Assembly (NCBI GenBank): GCA_009836625.1
Contig: VXVC01000004.1
Span: 953,037-1,017,036 of the forward strand
Reading direction: 5' to 3'
From: Holophagales bacterium
GTDB taxonomy: Bacteria; Acidobacteriota; Thermoanaerobaculia; Multivoradales; Multivoraceae
DNA length: 64,000 nucleotides
The notes below the pieces were generated by a model, which saw only the letters and a program-made list of their open reading frames with translations, searched no databases and had not been told where the DNA came from. Positions 9,135-16,882 of this stretch are shown piece after piece; positions within the stretch are counted from its first letter, which is position 1; each line of letters opens with the position of its first letter. A program made the translations under genes and the position numbers.

Positions 9135-9972
9135 AGAAGCCCTTGCCCGTCTTGCGCCCCAGATGTCCCGCCTGAACGAGTTGCTTCAGCAACGTCGGCG
9201 GTGCGAAGCGCGTCTCCCGGTACTCGTCGAACATGATGTTGGCGACGGAGTACATCGTGTCCAGCCCGATGAAATCGCTCAGTGTGAACGGCCCCATCGG
9301 GTAGCCGCAGCCAAGCTTCATCGCGGTATCGATGTCCTCCATGCTGCCAACGCCGTTCTCGTAGGCGCGGACGGCATCGAGCAGATACGGGATCAGCAAC
9401 CGGTTGACGATGAATCCGGAGTTGTCGCCGCAGGCTACGGGCGTCTTGCCGACCCGCTCGGCGAGGCTCCAGCAGGCGTTGTAGGCCTCGTCCGAGGTCA
9501 TCAGGGTCCGCACCACTTCGACCAGCCGCATCGCCGGCACCGGATTGAAGAAGTGGAGACCGACGAACCGGTCGGGCCGCGCCGTCGACGCGGCGAGCTG
9601 GGTCAAGGTCAGCGAGGACGTGTTGCTGGCAAAGATGCAGGCGTCGCCGACGATGCCGTCCAGCGCGACGAACAGCTCGCGCTTCGTCTCCAAGTCCTCG
9701 ACGATCGCCTCGACCACCAGATCGGAGCCGGCGAGATCGGACAGTTCGACGGTGCCGGTCAGGTTCGCCAGCGCCCGGTCGTGTTCCTCGACATCGATGC
9801 GCCGCCGCTCGAGGCTCTTGGCCAGCGACGCGCGCACCGCGCCCAGGCCCTTGTCGAGCACGTCCTGATTGATCTCGCGCACCGTGACCGGGATACCGGC
9901 CCGTGCGCAGATCTCCGAGATTCCCCGGCCCATCAGACCGCAACCGACCAACCCTACGCGTTCCACTTCCAT
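9121..9972 (-). CDS. 3-hydroxyacyl-CoA (3-hydroxybutyryl-CoA) dehydrogenase
   Basis: A 283-residue protein, the usual size for stand-alone 3-hydroxybutyryl-CoA dehydrogenase. It oxidises or reduces 3-hydroxyacyl-CoA/acetoacetyl-CoA with NAD(P). The Rossmann motif GCGLMGRG sits at residues 10-17, the catalytic region is VGLHFFNPVPAM, and the C-terminal domain includes DNSGFIVNRLLIPYL, CGYPMGPF and GRKTGKGFFDY. The ATG at 9972 has AAGGGG-type pairing upstream and puts the Rossmann strand at the N-terminus; an upstream in-frame start would add junk sequence overlapping tsaE. It could serve butyrate/PHB metabolism or fatty-acid oxidation; no partner gene is adjacent. Confidence 0.93.
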   Translation of the reverse strand: MEVERVGLVGCGLMGRGISEICARAGIPVTVREINQDVLDKGLGAVRASLAKSLERRRIDVEEHDRALANLTGTVELSDLAGSDLVVEAIVEDLETKRELFVALDGIVGDACIFASNTSSLTLTQLAASTARPDRFVGLHFFNPVPAMRLVEVVRTLMTSDEAYNACWSLAERVGKTPVACGDNSGFIVNRLLIPYLLDAVRAYENGVGSMEDIDTAMKLGCGYPMGPFTLSDFIGLDTMYSVANIMFDEYRETRFAPPTLLKQLVQAGHLGRKTGKGFFDYS

Positions 9973-10030
9973 CGGTACTTCGTTCCCCTTCGTCAAGATT
10001 CGCGGTGCCTCAGCGGACAGAGGCGGCACC

Positions 10031-10459
10031 CTAACAGTTGATCTCGACGTCCCGCTCTTCCGGCCCGGCGCCCATTCGCAGCCGCACTTCGATGGCGGAC
10101 GGCGGTCGCGGCAGCCGGTCCGCCCACTCCACCACCTTGACGCCGTCCCCGGCGAGGAACTCCTCGACGCCGATCGCCTCCACCTCTTCCGGCTCCAGGC
10201 GATAGAGGTCAACGTGGACGAGGCGCACGGGACCCAGGACGGACCGGGGGCCCCGGTCGTACTCGTGAATCAGTGTGAATGTCGGCGACTGGACCAGGGC
10301 CGGGTCCAGGCCGAGGCCCTCGGCGATGCCCTGTGTCAGGACCGTCTTGCCGGATCCGAGGTCGCCGAACAGGAGCGCCGTCCCGTCCGGCCGGAGCCGT
10401 GCCGCCAGTTGAAGACCGAGTTCCCGCGTCTCTTCCGCGCTGTTCGTGCGAACGATCAT
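10031..10459 (-). CDS. tsaE: tRNA t6A-modification ATPase TsaE
   Basis: A 142-residue P-loop protein of the TsaE family, required for N6-threonylcarbamoyladenosine at position 37 of ANN-decoding tRNAs, with TsaB and TsaD as partners elsewhere. Walker A GDLGSGKT is at 32-39; SPTFTLIHEY and VHVDLYRL are diagnostic, and EWADRL follows. The ATG overlaps the nnr stop in ATGA. The neighbourhood nnr-tsaE is common in bacteria. Confidence 0.95.
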   Translation of the reverse strand: MIVRTNSAEETRELGLQLAARLRPDGTALLFGDLGSGKTVLTQGIAEGLGLDPALVQSPTFTLIHEYDRGPRSVLGPVRLVHVDLYRLEPEEVEAIGVEEFLAGDGVKVVEWADRLPRPPSAIEVRLRMGAGPEERDVEINC

Positions 10460-12003
10460 GGCTCGAGTGACTGGAACGCCGCTCCCAGTTCGTCCACCAG
10501 GTCGCAAGCGGCCATCGAGATCTCTCCCCAGCGCTCCGCAGCCAGATCGCCGGACAGCCCATGAGCGTAAACGCCCAGCCGGGCCGCCGAGGGCGGATCG
10601 AGTCCCTGTGCCAGGAGCGCCGCGATCACACCGGTCAGCACGTCGCCGCTGCCGCCCGACGCCATGCCCGGGTTGCCCGTCGGGTTGACCCAGGTGCCCA
10701 GTGCCGGGTCCGAAATCAGAGTCTGACGACCCTTGAGCACGACGACCGCGCCGGTCTCGCGGGCGGCCTGTCTCGCATGCTCCCAGCGGTTCTCGACAAC
10801 CGCCGAAGCGGATACGCCGAGGAGCCGGGCAAGTTCTCCGGGATGGGGCGTGATCACCAGGTCCGAGTCGCGCGCGAGAAGAGCCTTTGCGTCGCCCGCG
10901 AAGGCGGAGATGCCGTCCGCGTCGAGCACGATCGGCGCCGCGCTCCGGGCAACGAGCTGTCGCGCCAGCACCCGGGCATCGTCGGAAAGGCCGAGGCCCG
11001 GGCCGAGAGCCAGCGCGCCGCGCGAAGCTCGCTCGACGATCACCTGCAGCAGGGGTTCGACGGCGTCACGCGACCACCCCTTCCCCTGCTTCGGCAGCCC
11101 AAGGGTCATCGACTCGATCGAACCGGCGTCGACCACCTGAACGAGATGTTCGGGCACGGCCGCCGTCACCAGGCCGGCACCGCCTCTGACCGCCGCGCGC
11201 GCGGCCAGCACTACCGCGCCGCTATAGCCGGTCGATCCGCCCGCGACGACGACGTGGCCGAAGGTCCCCTTGTGCGCGTCGCGCTGCCGAATGCGCAGGC
11301 AACCGCCCAGATCCTCCCGCCGCGACTGGTGGAGAGCGTCCGGTCCCGGCGGCGGTTCGGGCAACGGAACGCCGAGATCGCCGATCCACAGCCGCCCGCC
11401 GGCATCCGCGGCCGGCGCCAGCACGTTGGCGATCTTGGGGAAACCCAACGCCACGGTCAGATCGGCCACCACATGCGGACCCGGGGGCGTCGCCGCCGAC
11501 GCGTCGACGCCTGTCGGCACATCGACCGAGACCAGCGGCGCGTCGCCGCGGCGCCTCGCGAGCCAGTCGACCCAGTTCGCCACCGGTCCCTCGACGGGTC
11601 GGTTCAGACCCGTGCCGAGCAAGGCGTCGACCCAGATCTCGTAATCCTCGTTCACTTCGTTGTCCGCGCCCGGCTCCGGCACCGACCGGGGCGAGAGCCC
11701 GAGCTGTTCGCACGACACGAACTGCCTGGTCGCGTCGACGCTCAACCGGTCGAGCGGACCGGCGACGAAGGCGGTCGCCTCGTAACCCCGGGTCGTCAGA
11801 TCGCGGAGCAACGCGAGACCGTCGCCGCCGTTGTTGCCCCGGCCGCAGGCGATGGCGATCCGGCGGGCGCGCGGATAACACTCGACGATCGCATCCGCGG
11901 TCGCGCGCGCGGCGTTCTCCATCAGGACGATCGCAGGCACGCCGAGGCTCTCGATCGCCGCGGCCTCGACCTCGCGCATTTCCTCTGACGTGACGACCCT
12001 CAC
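10456..12003 (-). CDS. nnr: bifunctional NAD(P)HX epimerase/dehydratase
   Basis: A 515-residue fusion that repairs hydrated NADH and NADPH. The N-terminal YjeF_N epimerase domain has GNNGGDG (56-62), DALLGTGL and VDVPTGVDA. The C-terminal ribokinase-like dehydratase domain has KGTFGHVVVAGG, LGPGLG, ITPHPGELARL, VLKGRQTLI and the NPGMASGGSGDVL motif. Length is standard for the fused enzyme. The GTG start overlaps the glycosyltransferase stop as GTGA, and its own stop overlaps the tsaE start. Confidence 0.95.
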   Translation of the reverse strand: MRVVTSEEMREVEAAAIESLGVPAIVLMENAARATADAIVECYPRARRIAIACGRGNNGGDGLALLRDLTTRGYEATAFVAGPLDRLSVDATRQFVSCEQLGLSPRSVPEPGADNEVNEDYEIWVDALLGTGLNRPVEGPVANWVDWLARRRGDAPLVSVDVPTGVDASAATPPGPHVVADLTVALGFPKIANVLAPAADAGGRLWIGDLGVPLPEPPPGPDALHQSRREDLGGCLRIRQRDAHKGTFGHVVVAGGSTGYSGAVVLAARAAVRGGAGLVTAAVPEHLVQVVDAGSIESMTLGLPKQGKGWSRDAVEPLLQVIVERASRGALALGPGLGLSDDARVLARQLVARSAAPIVLDADGISAFAGDAKALLARDSDLVITPHPGELARLLGVSASAVVENRWEHARQAARETGAVVVLKGRQTLISDPALGTWVNPTGNPGMASGGSGDVLTGVIAALLAQGLDPPSAARLGVYAHGLSGDLAAERWGEISMAACDLVDELGAAFQSLEP

Positions 12004-12668
12004 AGAAGGACCTCGGCGGTGCGCGGACAGAGCGAACGCAACTCGGCCCGGCGCTCGAGCCGTTCGCGGAAGCGGGCGAGGTCGGCCACCGTGTCGAGAT
12101 CGTGCTCTTCAGGCAGGAGCGACGCGCCCAGGCCGAGCTCGGCAAGGCGCGAGAGAGTCGTTGCGAGCACCGACGGAGCACTCCAGGCGATGCCCTCGAA
12201 CAGGCGCGGGTGAAGCGCTTCCCGCCGCAGCGCGATCAGGTAGTAGCCGCCGTCCGCCGCCGGGCCGAGCACGGCCTCCCGGCCGGCGTCCAGCGCTTCG
12301 AATGCCTCCTCCACCCGCACGGAATCGAGATCGGGATGGTCGCTGCCCACCGCGGCCACATGGTCGGCGCCGCCGGCCGCCCAGCGGAGCCCGTTGTAGA
12401 GACGCTCCCCCAGATCCCGCCCCTCCTGGCGACGCCACGGCACATCGGCCGGCGCCAGTTCCGCGGGAGGCTGAGCATCCGGTGTCAACGCCCACATCAG
12501 AACGAGTTCCCAGGGACCGCCGCTCAGGCGGTGCCCCAGATCAGCGACGAGCGCGCGCTGGAGCGAAGCGGCGCCGGCGGCCGTGAGTCCTCCCGGCGCC
12601 ACCAGCCGGGTCTTCACCCGGCCCGGGACCGGCGCCTTGGCGAAGAGGAGCAGGCGTCGGGTGCTCAC
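12000..12668 (-). CDS. DUF2064 / TIGR04282-type glycosyltransferase-like protein
   Basis: A 222-residue protein with the family opening LLLFAKAPVPGRVKTRL, then VGSDHPDLD and GPAADGGYYLIAL, the conserved pattern of DUF2064 nucleotidyl/glycosyl-transferase-like proteins. Some relatives sit in arsenosugar gene clusters, but nothing here supports that role. The GTG at 12668 is chosen because it overlaps the preceding stop in GTGA and starts the family domain cleanly; an upstream in-frame start at 12695 would only add residues over the neighbour. Confidence 0.8.
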   Translation of the reverse strand: MSTRRLLLFAKAPVPGRVKTRLVAPGGLTAAGAASLQRALVADLGHRLSGGPWELVLMWALTPDAQPPAELAPADVPWRRQEGRDLGERLYNGLRWAAGGADHVAAVGSDHPDLDSVRVEEAFEALDAGREAVLGPAADGGYYLIALRREALHPRLFEGIAWSAPSVLATTLSRLAELGLGASLLPEEHDLDTVADLARFRERLERRAELRSLCPRTAEVLL

Positions 12669-12886
12669 CGGTTCCGGAGTCGCCGCAGCGACCACGCGAT
12701 GGCGATGCCGAGAGCGCCGGCCGCTATCGGCAGGACCCAGGCCCCACCCTTGCCGGGAAACGCCGCCAGGCGGGGACCGCCCGCTCGCTCGAGAGCGCCT
12801 CTCACGTCCGCCATCGCCTCGCGGACGTCATCGCGACGGCGCACCAACGCCGCCTCGCGGGCCCGCGCCTCCGACTGCCAGCTCAT
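12665..12886 (-). CDS. small DUF3618-like membrane-anchored protein
   Basis: A 73-residue protein: a charged helical N-terminal half rich in Arg and Glu (REAALVRRRDDVREAMADV), then one membrane helix at about 50-66, then a basic tail. This matches the layout of DUF3618/YqjK-like proteins that accompany holin-like YqjE genes. Its ATG overlaps the holin-like stop (ATGA) and its stop overlaps the glycosyltransferase start (GTGA). Function unknown; a membrane or stress-related role by analogy only. Confidence 0.65.
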   Translation of the reverse strand: MSWQSEARAREAALVRRRDDVREAMADVRGALERAGGPRLAAFPGKGGAWVLPIAAGALGIAIAWSLRRLRNR

Positions 12887-13347
12887 GACGTCCCCCCGGA
12901 TGGGCCGCCTTCGTCCGGCTCCGACGCCGTACCGCCGCGGTCGGCCTCGTCGTCCAGCACACCGCGCCAGAACGCGAGGTGACTGCCGAAGCGGCGCCTG
13001 ACGGTGGCCACCGGCGACTCGAGCCGGCGCGCCCGCGCCTGAACGACGCGGATCAGGATGAACGCCAGCACCAGAAGGCCACCGGCCACCGCGAGCGCCG
13101 CCGCCCACACCGGCAGTACCCTGGCCAGACCCGCACCCGCCGCGAACAGCAGGGCGCCGAGGGCCCAGAACACGGCGCCGAAGACAAAAGCGGCGAGCAG
13201 GACCAAACGCAGGAAACGAGCCCAGTTCCGCGCCAGGTCGAAGCGCAGTTGTTCGACCTCGGCCTCCAGCAGAGCGGCCGCCGATCGCGCCAGCGAACCT
13301 CCAAGTCCGCTCAGGGTCGCGAGAGCCTCGACGATCTTCGTGGTCAT
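12883..13347 (-). CDS. holin-superfamily III (YqjE/DUF1469-like) membrane protein
   Basis: A 154-residue protein with an amphipathic N-terminal region, two membrane helices (about 46-70 and 78-102) and an acidic, Gly-rich tail. Spacing and the neighbouring DUF3618-like gene fit the YqjD/E/K-like group. Despite the holin name there is no phage gene nearby, so a lytic role is not implied. The ATG is preceded by a 62-base gap after the VWFA gene that holds a 12-base palindrome but no clear promoter or SD. Confidence 0.75.
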   Translation of the reverse strand: MTTKIVEALATLSGLGGSLARSAAALLEAEVEQLRFDLARNWARFLRLVLLAAFVFGAVFWALGALLFAAGAGLARVLPVWAAALAVAGGLLVLAFILIRVVQARARRLESPVATVRRRFGSHLAFWRGVLDDEADRGGTASEPDEGGPSGGTS

Positions 13348-13409
13348 TGGGGCTGAGGCCTCAGGACGGCCGCGACCGGCTTCATCGCCGGGCGGAGTTC
13401 AGGCGCGGT

Positions 13410-15182
13410 TCAGACGCCGACACGCAGTGTCCGCGTGACGAAGGAAGTCTCTCCCGCAACCTCGTCCCGCACCGCCACCGTCAGGCGCTGGTCGCCCTCC
13501 TTCATGATCAACGGCAGCGTGTACGTGTAGTAGCTCTCCATGGCGCGCTGCAGGTCCTCGGCCGGGATCGTGAGTTCGAACGGCTCGACCTGGGGCGGAG
13601 AGATGTCGCCGTTCGAAGCCAGTGCCTGCACCCAGATACGGGCACGCAGGAGGTGCTCGCCCTCGGTCCCCACCGGCACCAGGGTCATCTCGCCGATCGG
13701 AACCTGGACGTCGACGTGAACCGTGTAGAGCCCTCGCTCCTCGCGGCGTATCTCGTCGGCCTTGACCAGCGAGATCTCCAGGTCGTTCTTCTCGTAGCCG
13801 AGCTTGAGCGCCGCCAGCGTTCCTTCGGTCATCTCCGTGTCGACCGACTTGTCCCGGTAGCTCTGGCGGTGCCGAACGAAGCGCTCGCGCTTGAGGCCGA
13901 GCCGTTCCTTCGCCTCCTTCGTGAGGTCTACATCGATCCTGTAGCGCCGGCCCGTACCCGCGTGACCGGGCTGGAAGCCGAGCGAGTAGTAGCTGGCGAA
14001 GTCGAGGGCGATCCGGTTCAGGCCGTCACGGAAGTTGTTCGTGTTGACGATGTACTGGCCGCCCGTCTCCTCGGCCATGTACATGACCGACGAGTGCATG
14101 TTGTCCCGGGCGACGGAGTCGATGTTCGACGAGAAGGCCATGCCCTGCATCGAGGCATCGCGGGAGTTGATGCCCATCGGCCCCGAGGCGTCGACGGTGT
14201 AGAAGGAGACCTCGTTCGCGTTCGCCGTGTCGACGAGATCGGTGAAGCGCCGGCTCGAGTCGTACTGCAGCGAATCGAGGTAGAAGTTCGAGTCGTACTC
14301 GATCGAGTCGACCGAGCGGCCGCGCTGGTCGAGCGCCTCCCACATGTCCGCTCCGGCCCGCATCGGCAGACCGTCGGAAACGTAGAGGAAGGCCTTGCGG
14401 CCGGGCAGGCCCGCCAGCGAGATGACGCTGTCCTTGAGCCCGTCGAGCGTGAACTGCATGTCGTTGTAGATCTGCTGCGAGTAGATCCGCACGCGTCCCT
14501 GGACGAAGAAGTAGTCACGGTCTTCCTCACCGATATCGCGGATGAGGTCGGCCCGGTCCGAGTCCCACATCGTCCGGCCACCGGTGTGCTTCTCCAGGTC
14601 GTAGAGGGCGTTGGCGATCAACTGGGGGTCGCTGGTGAACTCGCGCTCCACCTTCACCGAACGGTTGTAGGTCAGGAGCATGACGCGGTCGTCGCGGGTC
14701 ACGTGCTGGCGCAGGAACTCCCGGACGTAGCGGAAGAAGCGGTTCCGGTTCTGGGGGCGGATGTTGTGGTGGTCCACGTAGACGATCAGGTTCAGGCGCT
14801 CGTCCTCGGGCACGATGTAGTTCCGGCGGGCGAGCCCGGGACGGTCGATGATGTGAACCTCCGGCTCGCCCGGCACCAGGCCGGCAACCGCGCCGACCTT
14901 GACCCGTTCGTGGACTTCGTAGAAGTTCGTGATCGGTACCGGACGCTTCTCCTCTAGCAGGACGAAGTCATCCTTGGTCAGACCGGTCACGGGATTGCCA
15001 TCCCGGTCACGGACGAAGACCTGGACGTTGATCACCTTGACGTGGACCGCGTCCTCGAAGGTGGCGCGAGGTGACCTGGCAGGCGTCTCCTGGGCGTCCA
15101 CAGGAACCGGCGCGATCAGCATCGACACGGCGAGCAGTGCCGGGGCGAACGCGAACGATCGGAGTAAGGACGTGCCGGTCAT
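13410..15182 (-). CDS. VWFA-related secreted protein (acidobacterial type)
   Basis: A 590-residue exported protein. A signal peptide (about 1-31, ending VDAQE) is followed by a segment with VFVRDRDGNPVTGLTKDDF, the typical front of the VWFA-related acidobacterial domain, then a von Willebrand A-like fold (LNLIVYVDHHN, YVSDGLP, ETGGQYIVNTNNF). The C-terminal third is beta-rich. The first MIDAS element is VDHHN rather than the classical DxSxS, so metal binding is uncertain. The ATG at 15182 places the signal peptide at the start; a perfect TATAAT lies nine bases upstream and there is no SD. Function is unknown, but the family is common in Acidobacteriota. Confidence 0.88.
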   Translation of the reverse strand: MTGTSLLRSFAFAPALLAVSMLIAPVPVDAQETPARSPRATFEDAVHVKVINVQVFVRDRDGNPVTGLTKDDFVLLEEKRPVPITNFYEVHERVKVGAVAGLVPGEPEVHIIDRPGLARRNYIVPEDERLNLIVYVDHHNIRPQNRNRFFRYVREFLRQHVTRDDRVMLLTYNRSVKVEREFTSDPQLIANALYDLEKHTGGRTMWDSDRADLIRDIGEEDRDYFFVQGRVRIYSQQIYNDMQFTLDGLKDSVISLAGLPGRKAFLYVSDGLPMRAGADMWEALDQRGRSVDSIEYDSNFYLDSLQYDSSRRFTDLVDTANANEVSFYTVDASGPMGINSRDASMQGMAFSSNIDSVARDNMHSSVMYMAEETGGQYIVNTNNFRDGLNRIALDFASYYSLGFQPGHAGTGRRYRIDVDLTKEAKERLGLKRERFVRHRQSYRDKSVDTEMTEGTLAALKLGYEKNDLEISLVKADEIRREERGLYTVHVDVQVPIGEMTLVPVGTEGEHLLRARIWVQALASNGDISPPQVEPFELTIPAEDLQRAMESYYTYTLPLIMKEGDQRLTVAVRDEVAGETSFVTRTLRVGV

Positions 15183-15191
15183 GGATAGTCG

Positions 15192-15197
15192 ATTATA
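15192..15197 (-). promoter_or_regulatory. TATAAT -10 element for the VWFA gene
   Basis: On the minus strand a perfect TATAAT ends nine bases before the ATG of the VWFA gene. Transcription would begin at or within a few bases of the start codon. There is no SD in the short leader and the -35 region is poor. Consistent with a leaderless mRNA. Confidence 0.6.
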
Positions 15198-15251
15198 GGG
15201 GACCGAACCGGCAAACATCGACGCTGGCCGCCGCATTCCGGTCGCCTCACG

Positions 15252-16073
15252 TCAGCGACGGCCGCGGCGGCCTGCCATCGGATCGAGCGTGCCCTGGCCG
15301 CCGCTCCGCCCCAGAGGGTAGGAACCCCTCAGGGCGCGCTCGACGAAGGCCACCGCCCGCCGCACGGCTTCCTGCAGCGGCAGATGCCAGCCCAGCCCTG
15401 CGGCGACCGCGGCCGAAAGCGTGCAGCCCGTGCCCCGCCGCCAGCGCGTCCGTATCCTCGGATGGACGAAAGCCTCGAAGCGGTTGCCGTCGAACAGGAG
15501 ATCGGTCACCTCGCCATCGGGCTTGCCGGTGCCGCCGCCGTGGCCTCCCGTGACCAGCACGCTCGGTCCCATCCGCTCGATCCGGCGGGCCGCGTCGCGG
15601 GCCTCCTCCAGGCCGGTGATCGTCATCCCGCTCAGGCGCTCCGCCTCGAACAGATTCGGCGTCACGAGCAGGAGTTGTGGAAGCAGCCGCTCCACGAGCA
15701 CGGGCATCGCCTCCGCGTCGAGCAGCGCCGCTCCCGAGGTCGATCGGAGCACCGGGTCCAGCACCGCCGGCGTCGGCGGCAGCCGCTCCAGCCAGCGTGC
15801 TACCACTTCCACGGTCGCTGCGTCGGAGAGCATGCCGATCTTGATCGCATCCAGGCCAATCTCCTCGGCCGTCTCCAACTGCTGGCGCACGAGCTCGGGT
15901 CCCAGAGGTTCAACGGCACGCACCTCGGCCGCCGACTGGGCGGTGACCGCGGTCAGGGCGCAGAGGCCGTGAACGCCATAGGCGGCGAAGGTCCTCAGGT
16001 CCGCGGGCGCCCCCGAGCAGCCGCCGGAGTCCGAACCGGCAATCGTCAGGACGCGCGGCGGCGGTGCAGCCAT
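15252..16073 (-). CDS. thiD: hydroxymethylpyrimidine/phosphomethylpyrimidine kinase
   Basis: A 273-residue ribokinase-fold enzyme of thiamine synthesis that phosphorylates HMP and HMP-P. The N-terminal TIAGSDSGG is present but is followed by CSGAPADL instead of the usual GAGIQADL, a variation in the substrate-side loop. KIGMLSD, LDPVLRSTSG, LVTPNLFEAERL and the anion-hole GTGCTLSAAVAAGL are all present. The ATG at 16073 is the only start before the first motif, giving a 28-base overlap with lgt. No other thiamine genes are nearby. Confidence 0.92.
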   Translation of the reverse strand: MAAPPPRVLTIAGSDSGGCSGAPADLRTFAAYGVHGLCALTAVTAQSAAEVRAVEPLGPELVRQQLETAEEIGLDAIKIGMLSDAATVEVVARWLERLPPTPAVLDPVLRSTSGAALLDAEAMPVLVERLLPQLLLVTPNLFEAERLSGMTITGLEEARDAARRIERMGPSVLVTGGHGGGTGKPDGEVTDLLFDGNRFEAFVHPRIRTRWRRGTGCTLSAAVAAGLGWHLPLQEAVRRAVAFVERALRGSYPLGRSGGQGTLDPMAGRRGRR

Positions 16074-16846
16074 AGCGAAACGACCAGGAGCAGGATGGCG
16101 GCCGCGATCAACTGAGCCAGCGTCAGAACGCCGAAGAACCGATCGTCCTTGGCGCGTAGAAACTCGACCAGGAAGCGCTCCAGCGACAGCAGGCCGACAA
16201 CCGGAAGCGCCACACCGCCCGGCACCGTCCCGCGCGCGAGCAACGACCTGCCGAACCAGAAGATCAGCAGCGCGGTAACGGTCTCGTAGATCTGGGTGGG
16301 ATGCACCGCGACCAGGGCGTCGGCGGCAACGTCCGGCGGCAGGTCGACCCCGAACTCCCGCTCCAGCGCACTCGCCACCGTGGGGATGGGGCCCTCCGGG
16401 AAGGTCATGCCCCACGGCAGGTCGGTGGGCACGCCGTAGTCGTCGCCGACCAGCAGGCAACCGATGCGGCCGACGCCGTAGCCGAGCGCCAGGGCGGGCG
16501 CGGTGGCATCGGCGGACTGCCAGAGCGGCATCCGCCGTCGCCGGATGACCAGCAGCACCGCGGCGGCACCGACCAGGAACCCGCCGTACCAGACCAGGCC
16601 GGCACGGCTGTAGAGCAGGTGCCAGTCCCCATAGAGCAGCGCGTAGTACGCCTTGCCACCGACGATGCCGCCAACCGCGCCGGCCAGCAGGAGAGCGGCC
16701 GCGTCGTCCGAGGCGCGGGAAGCGCTCGAGCCCACCTGCCGGAGGCCCCAACGCAACTGGAGGCTGGCCGCGAACAGCGCCGCCACGAGCATCACGCCGA
16801 ACGGCGAAACGGAGAGCGGACCGATGTGAAACAGCTCCGAGATCAC
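16046..16846 (-). CDS. lgt: prolipoprotein diacylglyceryl transferase
   Basis: A 266-residue inner-membrane enzyme that moves diacylglycerol from phosphatidylglycerol to the lipobox cysteine of prolipoproteins. Several membrane helices alternate with the conserved motifs YGGFL, GYGVGRIGCLL, HPTQIYE and LERFLVEFLR. The GTG start is only 36 bases from the divergent DHH gene. TAGGAT on the minus strand (16853-16858) lies six bases before the GTG. Products of this enzyme would be sorted by the LolCD system encoded at 42125-44013. Confidence 0.95.
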   Translation of the reverse strand: MISELFHIGPLSVSPFGVMLVAALFAASLQLRWGLRQVGSSASRASDDAAALLLAGAVGGIVGGKAYYALLYGDWHLLYSRAGLVWYGGFLVGAAAVLLVIRRRRMPLWQSADATAPALALGYGVGRIGCLLVGDDYGVPTDLPWGMTFPEGPIPTVASALEREFGVDLPPDVAADALVAVHPTQIYETVTALLIFWFGRSLLARGTVPGGVALPVVGLLSLERFLVEFLRAKDDRFFGVLTLAQLIAAAILLLVVSLWLHRRRAS

Positions 16847-16852
16847 GGGCCG

Positions 16853-16858
16853 ATCCTA
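16853..16858 (-). promoter_or_regulatory. -10-like TAGGAT before lgt
   Basis: TANNNT-type hexamer on the minus strand, six bases before the lgt GTG. It fits a -10 element of a leaderless transcript, although its AGGA could also act as a weak SD. Confidence 0.4.
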
Positions 16859-16881
16859 GCCCGCGCACCTCGCGGCGCTAG
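16856..16881. repeat. interrupted palindrome between lgt and the DHH gene
   Basis: Arms CTAGCCCGCG and CGCGG-C-GCTAG, with a five-base centre and one bulged base, fill most of the 36-base divergent gap. It overlaps both -10-like hexamers, so it may be a shared operator or simply two mirror-image promoters. Confidence 0.45.
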
Positions 16882-16882
16882 C

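Noticed and set aside
12883..13347. Prophage remnant suggested by the holin-like protein
   Set aside because: No other phage gene is near; the DUF3618-like neighbour fits the non-phage YqjE-type pair.
13353..13364. Perfect palindrome CTGAGGCCTCAG before the holin-like gene
   Set aside because: Short and GC-rich; it has no loop for a hairpin and no promoter nearby. It could be chance.
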